From positions 403,709-467,708 of the forward strand of contig NZ_JAKEEC010000001.1 in NCBI RefSeq assembly GCF_021483235.1: DNA of 64,000 nucleotides, read 5' to 3'. The notes below the pieces were generated by a model. That model was given only the letters and a program-made list of their open reading frames with translations. It was not told where the DNA came from and did not search any database. Made by a program: the position numbers and the translations under genes. Source of the DNA: Arthrobacter alkaliphilus (lineage in GTDB: Bacteria; Actinomycetota; Actinomycetes; Actinomycetales; Micrococcaceae). Shown one piece after another: positions 39,302 to 47,920 of this stretch. How positions within the stretch are numbered: the first letter of the stretch is position 1; the number at the start of each line of letters is the position of its first letter.

Positions 39302-40738
39302 ATGTTCGACCTCGTTGCTTATCTCCCTATTTTTATCACCGTATTGGGAGTAGTTGTCGCATTCGCCGTCATTAGGCTCCTCATCAAATTGATGTGGAAG
39401 GTGGCTGAGCCAAACGAGGCATTGATCATTTCCGGCCTGACCCGGGGAAGCCTGGACACCAAGGACGGAATGGATTTCAAAATCGTCACTGGAAAGGGCG
39501 CCCTGGTGGTTCCGGGGCTTCAAACCGTGAGGGCTTTGTCCCTCACGCTCAATGAAACAGAACTCCAGGTCAACTGCGTGACCTCACAAGGTATCCAGGT
39601 GATTGTGGAGGGCGTGGTTATCTACAAAATCGGTGACGCGCCTCCTTTCATTGCCAACGCCGCGAGGCGCTTTCTGGGCCAGCAGCCCAAAATGGAAAGC
39701 CAGGTCTACAACGTTTTTGAGGGGCATTTGCGCTCGATCATTGGCAGCATGACCATGGAAGAAATCATCCGCGAGCGCGACAAACTCGCTTCGTTGGTTC
39801 GCAGCGCGAGCGGCATCGAAATGGAAAAGCTTGGCTTGGTGGTCGATTCCCTCCAAATCAAGGACCTGCAGGACCCCACGGGCTACATTCAAAACCTGGC
39901 CAAGCCGCACATTGCGCAGGTCAAAATGGAGGCCCGGATCGCCGAAGCCACCAGGAACCGCGAGGCCGCCGAGAAGGAGGCCGAGGCAGCCGCCCAGATC
40001 GCGGACGCCCAGAGCATTTCGGCGATCAGGCAATCGGCGGCCCAGGCCAATGCCGAAACCGCGAGGGCCAACGCCGCCCAGGCAGGTCCGTTGGCCGACG
40101 CCACGGCGCGGCAGCAAGTGGTGGTCCAGGAAACCGAGGTGGCCAAGCTCGAGGCGGACCGTGAAGAGCAAAAGCTCCAGACGTCCATCCGGAAGCCCGC
40201 CGATGCAAAGGCGTATGCCCAGCGCACCGAGGCGGAAGCCCAGAAGGCCGCCGATATCAGTGCGTCCGAGGCGCGGGCACGGCGGACGGAACTCGAAGCC
40301 CAGGCCAACGCCCGCAAGGTGGAAGTCGAAGCCCAGGCCAACGCCACGGCGGCCGCCGCCATTGCCGGAGCCACAAAGATCACCGGTGAAGCCGAAGCGG
40401 CCGCCACCCGGGCCCGCGGCGACGCTGCGGCCTCGGCCATCAAGGCGAAGTCCTTGGCGGAAGCGGACGGCATCAAGGCCCGCGCTGAGGCACTCGGAAC
40501 CAACCAGGAGGCAGTCATCTCCCAGCAGCTTGCCGAGAACATGCCTGCGATTGTGGCCGCCGCGGCCGAGCCCTTTGGCCACGTGGGGCAAATGACGGTC
40601 CTCAACGGTGGCGACGGCCTCAACAGCATGGTGGGCGGGATCCTGTCCCAAGTGGGCAACTACCTGCCATCGATCACGGCGGCGCTCAAGAACGGCAAGG
40701 AACCGCCCAAGCGGCCCACCAAAGCCCCGGATGCCTAA
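39302..40738 (+). CDS. Flotillin-like SPFH protein
   Basis: A 478-residue membrane scaffold protein; GAAAGGA precedes ATG 39302. Residues 1-30 form one membrane helix, residues about 35-195 an SPFH/band-7 domain (VVEGVVIYKIGDAP, MEKLGLVVDSLQIKDL), and residues 200-410 a long Ala/Glu-rich coiled coil typical of flotillins. The C terminus has a Gly-rich segment (GGDGLNSMVGGILSQVG). Flotillins organise membrane domains. The next gene, nine bases on, encodes an NfeD-like OB-fold protein, the usual partner. Confidence 0.9.
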   Translation: MFDLVAYLPIFITVLGVVVAFAVIRLLIKLMWKVAEPNEALIISGLTRGSLDTKDGMDFKIVTGKGALVVPGLQTVRALSLTLNETELQVNCVTSQGIQVIVEGVVIYKIGDAPPFIANAARRFLGQQPKMESQVYNVFEGHLRSIIGSMTMEEIIRERDKLASLVRSASGIEMEKLGLVVDSLQIKDLQDPTGYIQNLAKPHIAQVKMEARIAEATRNREAAEKEAEAAAQIADAQSISAIRQSAAQANAETARANAAQAGPLADATARQQVVVQETEVAKLEADREEQKLQTSIRKPADAKAYAQRTEAEAQKAADISASEARARRTELEAQANARKVEVEAQANATAAAAIAGATKITGEAEAAATRARGDAAASAIKAKSLAEADGIKARAEALGTNQEAVISQQLAENMPAIVAAAAEPFGHVGQMTVLNGGDGLNSMVGGILSQVGNYLPSITAALKNGKEPPKRPTKAPDA

Positions 40739-40746
40739 GGCTACCG

Positions 40747-40989
40747 ATGCACAAAGAGGTTGATCGGAGCCTGACGGGCAAGATCGGCAGGGTCACGGGC
40801 CGTATCGGGCCAGACACTGTCGGGGAAGTGATGCTGCCGTTCCTCGGAGGGACAAGCGCCTTCCACGCACATCCCTTCGACAAGAGGAGTGTTTTCAATG
40901 TGGGTGACCAAGTGCTGGTGATCTACTACGAGCCGCCGGGAACGGTGTTTGTCGACGAGTTGCCGGACGTCCTGAAGCCGGCGGGATAA
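40747..40989 (+). CDS. Small NfeD-like OB-fold protein
   Basis: An 80-residue soluble beta-rich protein: LTGKIGRVTGRIGPDTVGEV, then VFNVGDQVLVIYYEPPGTVFV. The GxxG...G.V...L pattern fits the OB-fold domain of NfeD/YqiJ proteins that accompany flotillins. It lacks the membrane helices of full-length NfeD. It shares the flotillin operon and is followed by a clear terminator. Confidence 0.75.
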   Translation: MHKEVDRSLTGKIGRVTGRIGPDTVGEVMLPFLGGTSAFHAHPFDKRSVFNVGDQVLVIYYEPPGTVFVDELPDVLKPAG

Positions 40990-41014
40990 AGGCGCGGTAA
41001 AGAAGCAGACAGAG

Positions 41015-41042
41015 CTGAGGGCGGCCGGTCAGCCGCCCTCAG
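41015..41042 (+). terminator. Terminator after the flotillin operon
   Basis: An 11-bp perfect stem (CTGAGGGCGGC / GCCGCCCTCAG) with a six-base loop, 25 bases after the stop. Confidence 0.75.
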
Positions 41043-41081
41043 CCGGGTTGTCTCAGATAGATTGCTCAGCCCGTGGATCCA

Positions 41082-42962
41082 TCAGCCCAGCGGCGGAGCC
41101 CCAACACTGTCGTACATCGCGTAGTCGTCAGTGGTGAGTGTTCCGTTGCTGAACAAGTTCAACCCGAAACTGAGCGCGGTGGCCCCGGCCGGGACTGCCG
41201 CCGTCGTAAAGCTTGCCTGCGTGTAGGTGCTTGCGGCCGGCAACCACGGCCCGGAGGTCCAGTACACCCAGTTTCCAGAGGCATCGCGGTAGTAGACCAC
41301 GAACTGCGTGACTGCCGTGGAGGTGTACCAAGCCCTTAGCGAGTATGTGTGTCCTGCGACAGCCGCAGGGGGACACGTGCTGTTATCCAGTGTCGGAAGC
41401 AGCTTCGCGTCACCACTGACGTAGCCAGTGACCGTGAGCTTCTCCGCCTTGGTACCGGTGTGCGCGGTTGATACCGTGCTGAACGTGGCGGTGTTGGTGC
41501 CGTAACCGCCGGCTTGCCAACACTGCGGGAAAGAGCCCGTACCGGCCGTTTCAAGGCTGGGATTCTGTACCAGGTTGCCGCCGGCCGGTGGTGGCGGCGG
41601 AGGCGGTGGCGGGGTGCCGACGTCGAACATCTCATAGTCGTCCGTGGTGAGTGTGCCGTTGCTGAACAGGTTCAGCCCGAAGCTGATGCCGCTCGCGCCG
41701 CTGGGCAGTGGAGGCGTTGTCCACGTTGCCTTTTGGAAGGTCGAGGCCGCGGAGAACCAAGGACTTGATGTCCAGTACTTCCAGGAACCTATGCCGATGC
41801 GGTAGTAGAGCTCGAACTGGGTGCTGGTGGTCGATTTGTACCAAGCACCGATGGAGTAGGAGTTCCCAGGCGTCGCCGTGGGTGAGCACCCGCCCAGGTC
41901 AAGGGTGGGCAACAGCTTCGCATCGCCGTCGACGTAGTTGGTGACCACGAGCTGTTCGGCGACCTTTCCTGTGTGTCCCGGCCTGACCGTGGAGAAGGCT
42001 GCCGTGTTGGTGCCGTAGCCTGCTGCGGCCCAACACTGCGGAGCCCCGTTGACCAAGGTTTCAAGACTCGGGTTCTTGATCAGGTTGCCGGTACCCTCCG
42101 GTGGTGCCGGCGGTCCCTGGACGAGGGGCTTGACCGTTCCGCCGATCACTTGTGCCACGGTCTTGACCGTGGTGGTTGCGGGCCTGGACTTGAGCCACGT
42201 GGCGAACTGGTTGAACAGGGTCGGGGTGATGTTCAACGGGTCCGTGCTCGTAGCTGAAATGTGGTGGAACGTGAGCTGGACCCATCCGCCTGCGGGCTCG
42301 GCCTGGGTAACCGCCTATTGGAGGTCCGCCAGCGTCCAGGTGCTATCCACTTCATCCAGGGCCGCTGTGTTGTACGGGTTGGCGGGAGGGATGGTCTCCG
42401 CCAGCGGGCAGCCGGCGCAGCCGAACCGCGACTGGATGTCACCAAGGTTGCGGGCACTGTTGAAGCCGCAGTTCTTGACGATGGTTTCGAGGGATGCGTT
42501 CTCGGCAGCGAAGGGATAAGCGAAGTCGGTGATCGTGAATCCAAGGTTTGTGAGGTTCACCCTGTCGTTGCAAATCTGGCGGGTTGCCTCATCCGACGTC
42601 ACGGTGGTCAGGTCAGGGTGGGTGACGGTGTGGCCGGCAATCTCGTTGCCGTTCGCAACGAGGCCCTGCATGTCGCTTGTCGTCAGGTAATTGGGGTTGT
42701 TGATGAATCCGGAGGGTGTGAAGAACGTACCTACCAGGCCAAGGCTCTGCATGGTCTGCGCGGCGTTGAGCTGATCGGCATTCGCATCGTCAAAGGTCAG
42801 GGTCACAACGGTGGGATTGGCAGCTTGGGCTGCAGGTGCGGTGAAGCCGGCGAAAGCAAGCATCACCACGACGGCGGAAAACCAGGTAAACCACTTACCG
42901 GGGATCGTCCCGGTGAACGTCCGGTACGGGTCAACCGGATTGGTACGACTGAAGACTCTCAT
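41082..42962 (-). pseudogene. Polysaccharide deacetylase with tandem C-terminal modules, interrupted by in-frame TAG
   Basis: One 627-codon frame is split by a TAG at 42317-42315. The first part (215 residues, ATG 42962) has a signal peptide ending AQA and NodB motifs TLTFDDA, GHTVTHPDL and FAYPFA. After the TAG, in the same frame, the protein resumes with AVTQAEPAGGWVQLTFHHI, which holds the late NodB motif. Two homologous modules of about 155 residues follow (each NPSLET...GYGTN...SFGLNLFSNGTLTTDDY), resembling carbohydrate-binding beta-sandwich domains joined by a Pro linker. A single CAG-to-TAG change explains the break. The truncated product would lack part of the catalytic fold and the binding modules. 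Confidence 0.8.
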
Positions 42963-43229
42963 AGCGTCTGGCTCGATTCTAGGAGGCGGCCTGGCCGGAC
43001 ATGCGGCATCGCGGGGGATCTGCCGTGGTCACGATAGATCGGGCCGCCGACGGCGGATAAGAGTGACTTCTACCCGTCTTTTTCAGCTTCGTCGTTAACT
43101 GAAGCGGCACATTTGCCCTCGCACCAGATCGGACACCCGGTCAAGCAACGTCGATTTGTTAACCAAACCTTCCCCTTGCGGTCACGCCCATTCCCCCGCT
43201 TCGCCAACCGCCGCGCACACCGTGGAGGG

Positions 43230-44426
43230 GTGAGGATCGCTATCGTTGCCGAATCATTCCTGCCGCTCATGAACGGGGTTACGCACTCCATACTGCGGGT
43301 GCTCGAGCATCTGCAGGAGCGCGGCGACGAAGTGATGGTGATTGCGCCGTCGACGTCGGACACTGCTGTCTCGGACGTCGTGAACGGCGCATTTATCCAC
43401 CGCCTCCCCTCCGTGCCCCTGGCCGGATACACGAATGTGCGGGTGGCCCTGGGTGGCGTGAGCCGGGTCAAGAGAATCCTTGCCGACTACGCACCGGACG
43501 TCGTCCACCTCGCATCGCCTTTCGTCCTGGGCTGGCGGGCCGTGCAAGCCGCGCACCAACTGGGCATCCCGACCGTTGCCATCTACCAAACCGAAGTCCC
43601 CAGCTACGCCGGCCGCTACGGCTTGCCGATGCTGGAGAACTGGGCGTGGAGCCGGGTGGACAACATCCATCTTCGTGCAGACCGGACACTGGTCCCGTCC
43701 ACGTTCGCGCTCAACCAGCTGCGCGGCCGCGGGATCCTCAGGGTGGGCATGTGGCGCCGCGGTGTGGATACCGCGCGGTTCTCCCCCACCAAGCGCTCGA
43801 CGGCGTGGCGCACCGCCGTCGCGCCCAACGGCGAGCGCATCATCGGCTATGTCGGCAGGCTCGCGGTGGAGAAGCAGGTGGAGGACCTTGCCGTGCTCGC
43901 GGACCTGCCCGGAACCAGGCTCGTGATTGTGGGCGACGGTCCGCAACGCGCCACCCTCGAAGCAGCCCTGCCGAACGCCCTCTTCACCGGTTTTCTGGGC
44001 GGCGAGGAGTTGGCCCAGGTTGTGGCGGGCTTCGACCTCTTCGTCCATCCCGGGGAATTCGAAACGTTTTGCCAGACCATTCAGGAGGCAATGGCCTCGG
44101 GCGTCCCCGTCGTGGCCACCGGCCGCGGCGGTCCCCTCGACCTTGTGGAGAACTCCCGCACCGGCTGGCTTTACGAACCCGGCGACCTCGCGCAATTGCG
44201 GGCCTACGTGCAGGACCTGGTGGGCGACGACGCCAAGCGCCGGGCCTTCGGAACGGCGGCACTCGCTTCGGTCCAAGGGCGGACCTGGCCGGTGCTGAGT
44301 GCCCAGCTCGTTGAGCACTACGAGGCAGTGATCGCGGGCGAAGCGCTCGTGGAACCCGCTGTGCTTCAGCAGGCAAAGCCTGCCACCACCATTTCCCTGA
44401 CTTCCAGCAAAGGACTGCCAGCATGA
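43230..44426 (+). CDS. Family 4 glycosyltransferase
   Basis: About 398 residues with a GT-B fold. The N-terminal domain begins RIAIVAESFLPLMNGVTHSI with the family glycine region; the C-terminal domain has GYVGRLAVEKQVEDL and the FDLFVHPGEFETFCQTIQEAM E-x7-E motif. It resembles MgtA/PimB-type alpha-mannosyl or glucosyl transferases of actinobacteria. GTG 43230 is the best family-based start, though GGAGG is too close to be ideal. It overlaps ugd by four bases (ATGA), so a sugar-nucleotide-dependent envelope glycolipid or polysaccharide is likely. Confidence 0.88.
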   Translation: MRIAIVAESFLPLMNGVTHSILRVLEHLQERGDEVMVIAPSTSDTAVSDVVNGAFIHRLPSVPLAGYTNVRVALGGVSRVKRILADYAPDVVHLASPFVLGWRAVQAAHQLGIPTVAIYQTEVPSYAGRYGLPMLENWAWSRVDNIHLRADRTLVPSTFALNQLRGRGILRVGMWRRGVDTARFSPTKRSTAWRTAVAPNGERIIGYVGRLAVEKQVEDLAVLADLPGTRLVIVGDGPQRATLEAALPNALFTGFLGGEELAQVVAGFDLFVHPGEFETFCQTIQEAMASGVPVVATGRGGPLDLVENSRTGWLYEPGDLAQLRAYVQDLVGDDAKRRAFGTAALASVQGRTWPVLSAQLVEHYEAVIAGEALVEPAVLQQAKPATTISLTSSKGLPA

Positions 44427-45787
44427 AAATCTCGGTTGTAGGCTGCGGCTACCTTGGCGCCGTGCATGCCGCTACCCTCGCGTCGATGGGCCACACCGTG
44501 GTGGGTATCGACGTCGACGTCCAGAAGGTCGCCCAACTGGACAAGGGCCTCTCTCCCTTCCACGAGCCCGGCCTGGACGAACTCCTCCGCGACGGCTTGG
44601 ATACCAAGCGGCTCACGTTTTCCACCGATTTCGCCGACGCGGCCGGCGCCCAGGTGCATTTCATCTGCGTGGGCACTCCGCAGTCGAAGACTTCGGAGAC
44701 GGCGGACCTCTCCTATGTGATCGCAGCTACCAAGAGCCTGCTTCCGCACTTGGCAAGGGGCGCCGCAATCGTCGGCAAGTCAACCGTTCCCGTGGGAACA
44801 GTGGACATGCTCCGCGGAGTCCTTGCCCGGCGGCCGGATGTGCTGCTCGGCTGGAACCCCGAATTCCTGCGCCAAGGCACGGCAGTGAAGGATTCATTGG
44901 TCCCGGACCGTTTGGTGTACGGCGTGCCGGGCGGCAAGGGCTCAGCAACGGGCGCCCCCGTCACGGCTGCGCTTGACGCAGTCTACGAACCGCTGATTTC
45001 CGCCGGGATCCCGCGGCTGGTCTGCAACTTCGCCACCGCCGAGCTCATCAAGTCCGCCGCCAATGCGTACCTCGCCACGAAGCTCAGCTTCATCAACGCC
45101 ATCGCCGAGCTTTGCGACGCCTCAGGGGCCGACGTAACCGAGCTCAGCGAGGCTATGGGCCTGGATCCTCGCATCGGCAGCCGGTACCTCCACGCAGGTT
45201 TGGGTTTCGGCGGTGGATGCTTGCCGAAGGACATCCGTTCGTTCCGGACGCAGGCACAAGCGTTGTCCGTGCCCTCCCTCGATGAGTGGATGGGCGTGGT
45301 CGACTCCATCAACCTGGCCCAGCGCGCCCGGGCCGTGGATGTTGCGCGGGAAATGTGCAAAGGCTTCCTGTCCGGCCGCACCGTCACCGTCCTCGGTGCC
45401 GCGTTCAAACCGGACACCGACGATATCCGTGACTCCCCGTCACTCGACGTCGCCCTCCAATTGGCCGCTGCCGGCGCCCACGTTACCGTGACGGATCCCA
45501 AGGCCATCAACAATGCCTGGATGCGCTATCCCCAGCTCCGCTTCGAAGCGTCCACCACCCGCGCGCTCGAAGGCGCCGAGTTGGTGCTTCTGCTCACCGA
45601 ATGGGACGAATACCGCGCCCTCTCCCCCGCCGCCGTCGGCTCGCTCGTACGACGCCGGATGGTTCTGGACGCGCGGAACGTCCTGGATGCGCGGGCATGG
45701 CAGGCGGAGGGCTGGACGGTTCGCGGGCTCGGGACCGGCAACCATGCTGAGCAGCAAAGTGGCCGCAAACGGATCTCAGTGTTTTAG
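44423..45787 (+). CDS. UDP-glucose 6-dehydrogenase
   Basis: A 454-residue enzyme oxidising UDP-glucose to UDP-glucuronate with two NAD+. It has VVGCGYLGAVHAATLASMGH at the N terminus, FICVGTPQ, NPEFLRQGTAV, and the catalytic GFGGGCLPKDIRSF with the active-site Cys. AAFKPDTDDIRDSPSL identifies the C-terminal domain. It supplies UDP-glucuronate, probably for the coupled glycosyltransferase or for wall polysaccharide. Confidence 0.93.
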   Translation: MKISVVGCGYLGAVHAATLASMGHTVVGIDVDVQKVAQLDKGLSPFHEPGLDELLRDGLDTKRLTFSTDFADAAGAQVHFICVGTPQSKTSETADLSYVIAATKSLLPHLARGAAIVGKSTVPVGTVDMLRGVLARRPDVLLGWNPEFLRQGTAVKDSLVPDRLVYGVPGGKGSATGAPVTAALDAVYEPLISAGIPRLVCNFATAELIKSAANAYLATKLSFINAIAELCDASGADVTELSEAMGLDPRIGSRYLHAGLGFGGGCLPKDIRSFRTQAQALSVPSLDEWMGVVDSINLAQRARAVDVAREMCKGFLSGRTVTVLGAAFKPDTDDIRDSPSLDVALQLAAAGAHVTVTDPKAINNAWMRYPQLRFEASTTRALEGAELVLLLTEWDEYRALSPAAVGSLVRRRMVLDARNVLDARAWQAEGWTVRGLGTGNHAEQQSGRKRISVF

Positions 45788-45795
45788 CCCGAAAC

Positions 45796-45910
45796 ACACG
45801 TAGACGGGCCACCGCGCACACGGAGATTCGGCTTTTTCACACTGAGAAACGGCCTTTTGCACACGGATTTTTCCGTTTTTTACACGTAGACGCCAATTTC
45901 ACCGAGAGAA
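45796..45910 (+). repeat. 21-22 bp period ACACnnAGA array, left copy
   Basis: Related nonamers ACACGTAGA, ACACGGAGA, ACACTGAGA, ACACGGATT and ACACGTAGA start at 45796, 45818, 45839, 45861 and 45882, spaced 21 or 22 bases, with a decayed sixth near 45902. Spacers are T-rich. An inverted, related array lies at 52843-52975 on the other side of the bacteriocin cluster. Confidence 0.75.
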
Positions 45911-45923
45911 TCTGAATCGTGGA

Positions 45924-45946
45924 TGACCTTCCTTCGGGGAGGGTCA
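45924..45946. terminator. Hairpin upstream of bacteriocin gene
   Basis: A nine-base stem TGACCTTCC / GGAGGGTCA with one G-U pair and loop TTCGG, followed by CCGCTTTT. It is probably the terminator of the ugd transcript. The promoter of the bacteriocin operon would then lie between here and 46007, but no clear box is visible. Confidence 0.45.
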
Positions 45947-46007
45947 CCGCTTTTCAAGGCCAGCGAATCGAATCCGTTGGCCGTTCTACTCGGGAAATGG
46001 GGTTGTA

Positions 46008-46286
46008 GTGGAATCAACAATGACTAAGAGGACCGGCCTTCAGGCTGCGGCAGCGGCGGCGCTGGCCGTGACCGGCATCTTCGGCGCGAGCTTGGCTGTT
46101 TCATGGATCGCGGGATCCCTGGGCATCTCTGCCGCGGCGGCGTCCCAGATCATGCACGCAATCGAGGTCGGAGGCTGGGCCCTCGTTGTCATCGGCACGA
46201 TCTTCGGGGCAGGAATTACTGGCGCTTTGATCGCAACGGCTCGAAGCATCCTCTTCCGCATCGGCCGGGCACAAGCAGTCGCCTAA
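46008..46286 (+). CDS. Putative circular bacteriocin precursor (circularin A / AS-48-like)
   Basis: A 92-residue precursor (GTG 46008 behind ATGGGG; ATG 46020 would give 88). Residues 1-33 form a hydrophobic Ala-rich leader ending AVSW. The core from Ile34 would be 59 residues, inside the 58-70 range of known circular bacteriocins. Its start, IAGSLGISAAAA, lines up without gaps with circularin A (VAGALGVQTAAA), and IEVGGW parallels the VEAGGW of AS-48. The rest is Gly/Ala/Ile-rich with three Arg and ends RAQAVA, predicted to be joined to Ile34. No Cys is present, so lanthipeptide is unlikely. It is followed after four bases by a SpoIIM-like gene, the conserved partner of this class. Alignments are from memory. 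Confidence 0.8.
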   Translation: MESTMTKRTGLQAAAAAALAVTGIFGASLAVSWIAGSLGISAAAASQIMHAIEVGGWALVVIGTIFGAGITGALIATARSILFRIGRAQAVA

Positions 46287-46290
46287 ATCG

Positions 46291-46851
46291 ATGCTTGCTA
46301 CGACAGCACGCGTGCTTGGGGGCATCCCTGGATGGCTGCTCCCAAGCACGGGCCTCGCCATGGCAGCCATAGCCATCTTCGGTTACTCGGCTGTGGACGT
46401 GTCCTGGATCCGCGATGCCCGCGAGATGGGCGGGAGTCCCCTCTACGGCAAAGACTTCCCCCAGATCCTTGGGCGAAACATCGGCGCGGCCTTGGTGCTC
46501 TATTCGGGGGTAGCGACCCTCGGGCTGACTACGCTGCTCGGTGCCGGAATCCTGGCGCTGTACGTCGGGGCGACCGTGTCCCTCGGAGTGCATTCCGTCG
46601 GCAGTGCCGGCTTGGTTGCAGACGTGATTTGGTACGTCCCGTTCGAGTTCCTCGGCCTCGTGATGGCGGCGACCGCGGGATTCCAGCCGGTGGCGGGCCT
46701 GGCCCGCAGGCTGGTCATGAAGAAAGAGTCCGTAACCCTGAGGTCGTTCATCGACGACATGGCCCGTTCCCTCGGCACTTTGCTCATCGCCATCGTCCTG
46801 ATTGTCCTCGGCGCCGTTATCGAGGCCATCGTGATCCAGCTAAGGACCTGA
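46291..46851 (+). CDS. SpoIIM/DUF95-like membrane protein of circular bacteriocin cluster
   Basis: A 186-residue protein with about five transmembrane helices. It shows the SpoIIM/DUF95 layout: FPQILGRNIGAALVLYSG (the F..I...N...A pattern), LGAGILALYVGATVSLG, a VPFEFLGLVMAATAGF segment where family members have a P-x-E-hhG motif, and a final helix ending LGAVIEAIV. Circular bacteriocin loci nearly always encode such a protein, needed for maturation or secretion; whether it is the cyclase is not known. It begins four bases after the precursor stop and has little ribosome site of its own, so translation is likely coupled. Confidence 0.8.
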   Translation: MLATTARVLGGIPGWLLPSTGLAMAAIAIFGYSAVDVSWIRDAREMGGSPLYGKDFPQILGRNIGAALVLYSGVATLGLTTLLGAGILALYVGATVSLGVHSVGSAGLVADVIWYVPFEFLGLVMAATAGFQPVAGLARRLVMKKESVTLRSFIDDMARSLGTLLIAIVLIVLGAVIEAIVIQLRT

Positions 46852-46861
46852 GGAGGAATTC

Positions 46862-47470
46862 ATGACCAGCACGGAAGACGGCCGGGAGTCCGAGACCGTC
46901 ATCAGCGTCGCCAAGGTCGGAAAGTTGCGCCCCGAGCCCTCAGCAACCAGGGAATGGGTCTCCACGTCCCGCAGCTTGTGGATCTCAGCCTACGTCCTAC
47001 TCATGGCTTTGGTGGCACTGCGGCTTCCCCTGACCAGAAAGTATCTCAGCGCGAACGTTCCGGAGGACGTGCGCTCGGAAATCGGGGACGACCGTCTGCT
47101 CGGTCTCTCCATGACCGTAGGCACTGTTTTGTTCTTCCTTGTCTATGCCGTGATCATCGCTTTGTACTTCTCGCTGGCCGCGCTCTTGGACAAACGGGTC
47201 ATCCCGGGAAAGTCGGTAGTAGCCGGCCGCTTCAATATCGGGGCGTTCTTTGTGATCGCCATAATGGCCACCATCCCGGTGAATCTCTTCAGCGTGGTCT
47301 TCGGTGTCATCCAGCCGCGGGAAGTCCCCGGATATTGGGCCTATTTCCCCTCGATGGCCGTTCTGGCCCTGGCGATCTTCTACCGGCATTGGCGTGAGTT
47401 TTCCACAGGCCGGAAGATCCTCGTTGTGCTTTCGGCCGTTGGTCTGTCAACAATAGTCGCCATCGGCTGA
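46862..47470 (+). CDS. Membrane protein of bacteriocin cluster
   Basis: A 202-residue protein with an ideal ribosome site (GAGGAGGAATTC). A soluble N-terminal 38 residues precede five hydrophobic helices. No family is recognised. Position between the SpoIIM-like protein and the ABC parts fits a maturation, secretion or immunity component. It begins ten bases after the previous stop. Confidence 0.75.
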   Translation: MTSTEDGRESETVISVAKVGKLRPEPSATREWVSTSRSLWISAYVLLMALVALRLPLTRKYLSANVPEDVRSEIGDDRLLGLSMTVGTVLFFLVYAVIIALYFSLAALLDKRVIPGKSVVAGRFNIGAFFVIAIMATIPVNLFSVVFGVIQPREVPGYWAYFPSMAVLALAIFYRHWREFSTGRKILVVLSAVGLSTIVAIG

Positions 47471-47506
47471 CCTCCCCCAACCACCACCCACGGACAGAAA
47501 GTCTCA

Positions 47507-47914
47507 ATGACTCCTCAGCTCTTCAGCCTTCTTCTACGAATCGTGGGCCTCATGGTCGCTGTATTCTCCTGCGTTTCAGCCGGCGCGATGTGGGCCTCCC
47601 CGGCCCCGGAAGGCCTCAAGAACCTGGATCCCATGGCCGTGAAGAACACGATGGTCACCGTACTCCTCGTCTTCGGGGTCGCGGCCCCGCTGATTGCGGC
47701 CTTTGGGCCGGCCGGGAAATGGCTGCCGCTCAAAGCGGCCGTTTTCGCCGTCGCCGGTTTCGCCAACGCGGCGGCCCTCAGCCCGGTACTGGTTGTCCCG
47801 ATCCAGGGCGCGACGTCGGCCCTCGCCGCCGTCTGTGCGCTCGGACTCGCCGTACTCACCGTTGTGGCCTTCCTGGACGCAGTCCAGAAGAAGAGTCCGC
47901 GGAGCAAGTTCTAG
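47507..47914 (+). CDS. Small four-helix membrane protein of bacteriocin cluster (candidate immunity)
   Basis: A 135-residue, almost entirely hydrophobic protein with four predicted helices and a short basic tail (VQKKSPRSKF). Other circular bacteriocin loci carry a small hydrophobic basic immunity protein, often shorter (about 50-60 residues), so this is one candidate among the unassigned genes. The 36-base gap before it has no strong ribosome site beyond ACAGAAAG. Confidence 0.7.
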   Translation: MTPQLFSLLLRIVGLMVAVFSCVSAGAMWASPAPEGLKNLDPMAVKNTMVTVLLVFGVAAPLIAAFGPAGKWLPLKAAVFAVAGFANAAALSPVLVVPIQGATSALAAVCALGLAVLTVVAFLDAVQKKSPRSKF

Positions 47915-47920
47915 GCACTG

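Noticed and set aside
46008..46286. Alternative reading of the small gene as a phage holin or lanthipeptide
   Set aside because: No lysis gene nearby, no Cys, and the SpoIIM-like and ABC neighbours plus AS-48/circularin similarity favour circular bacteriocin.
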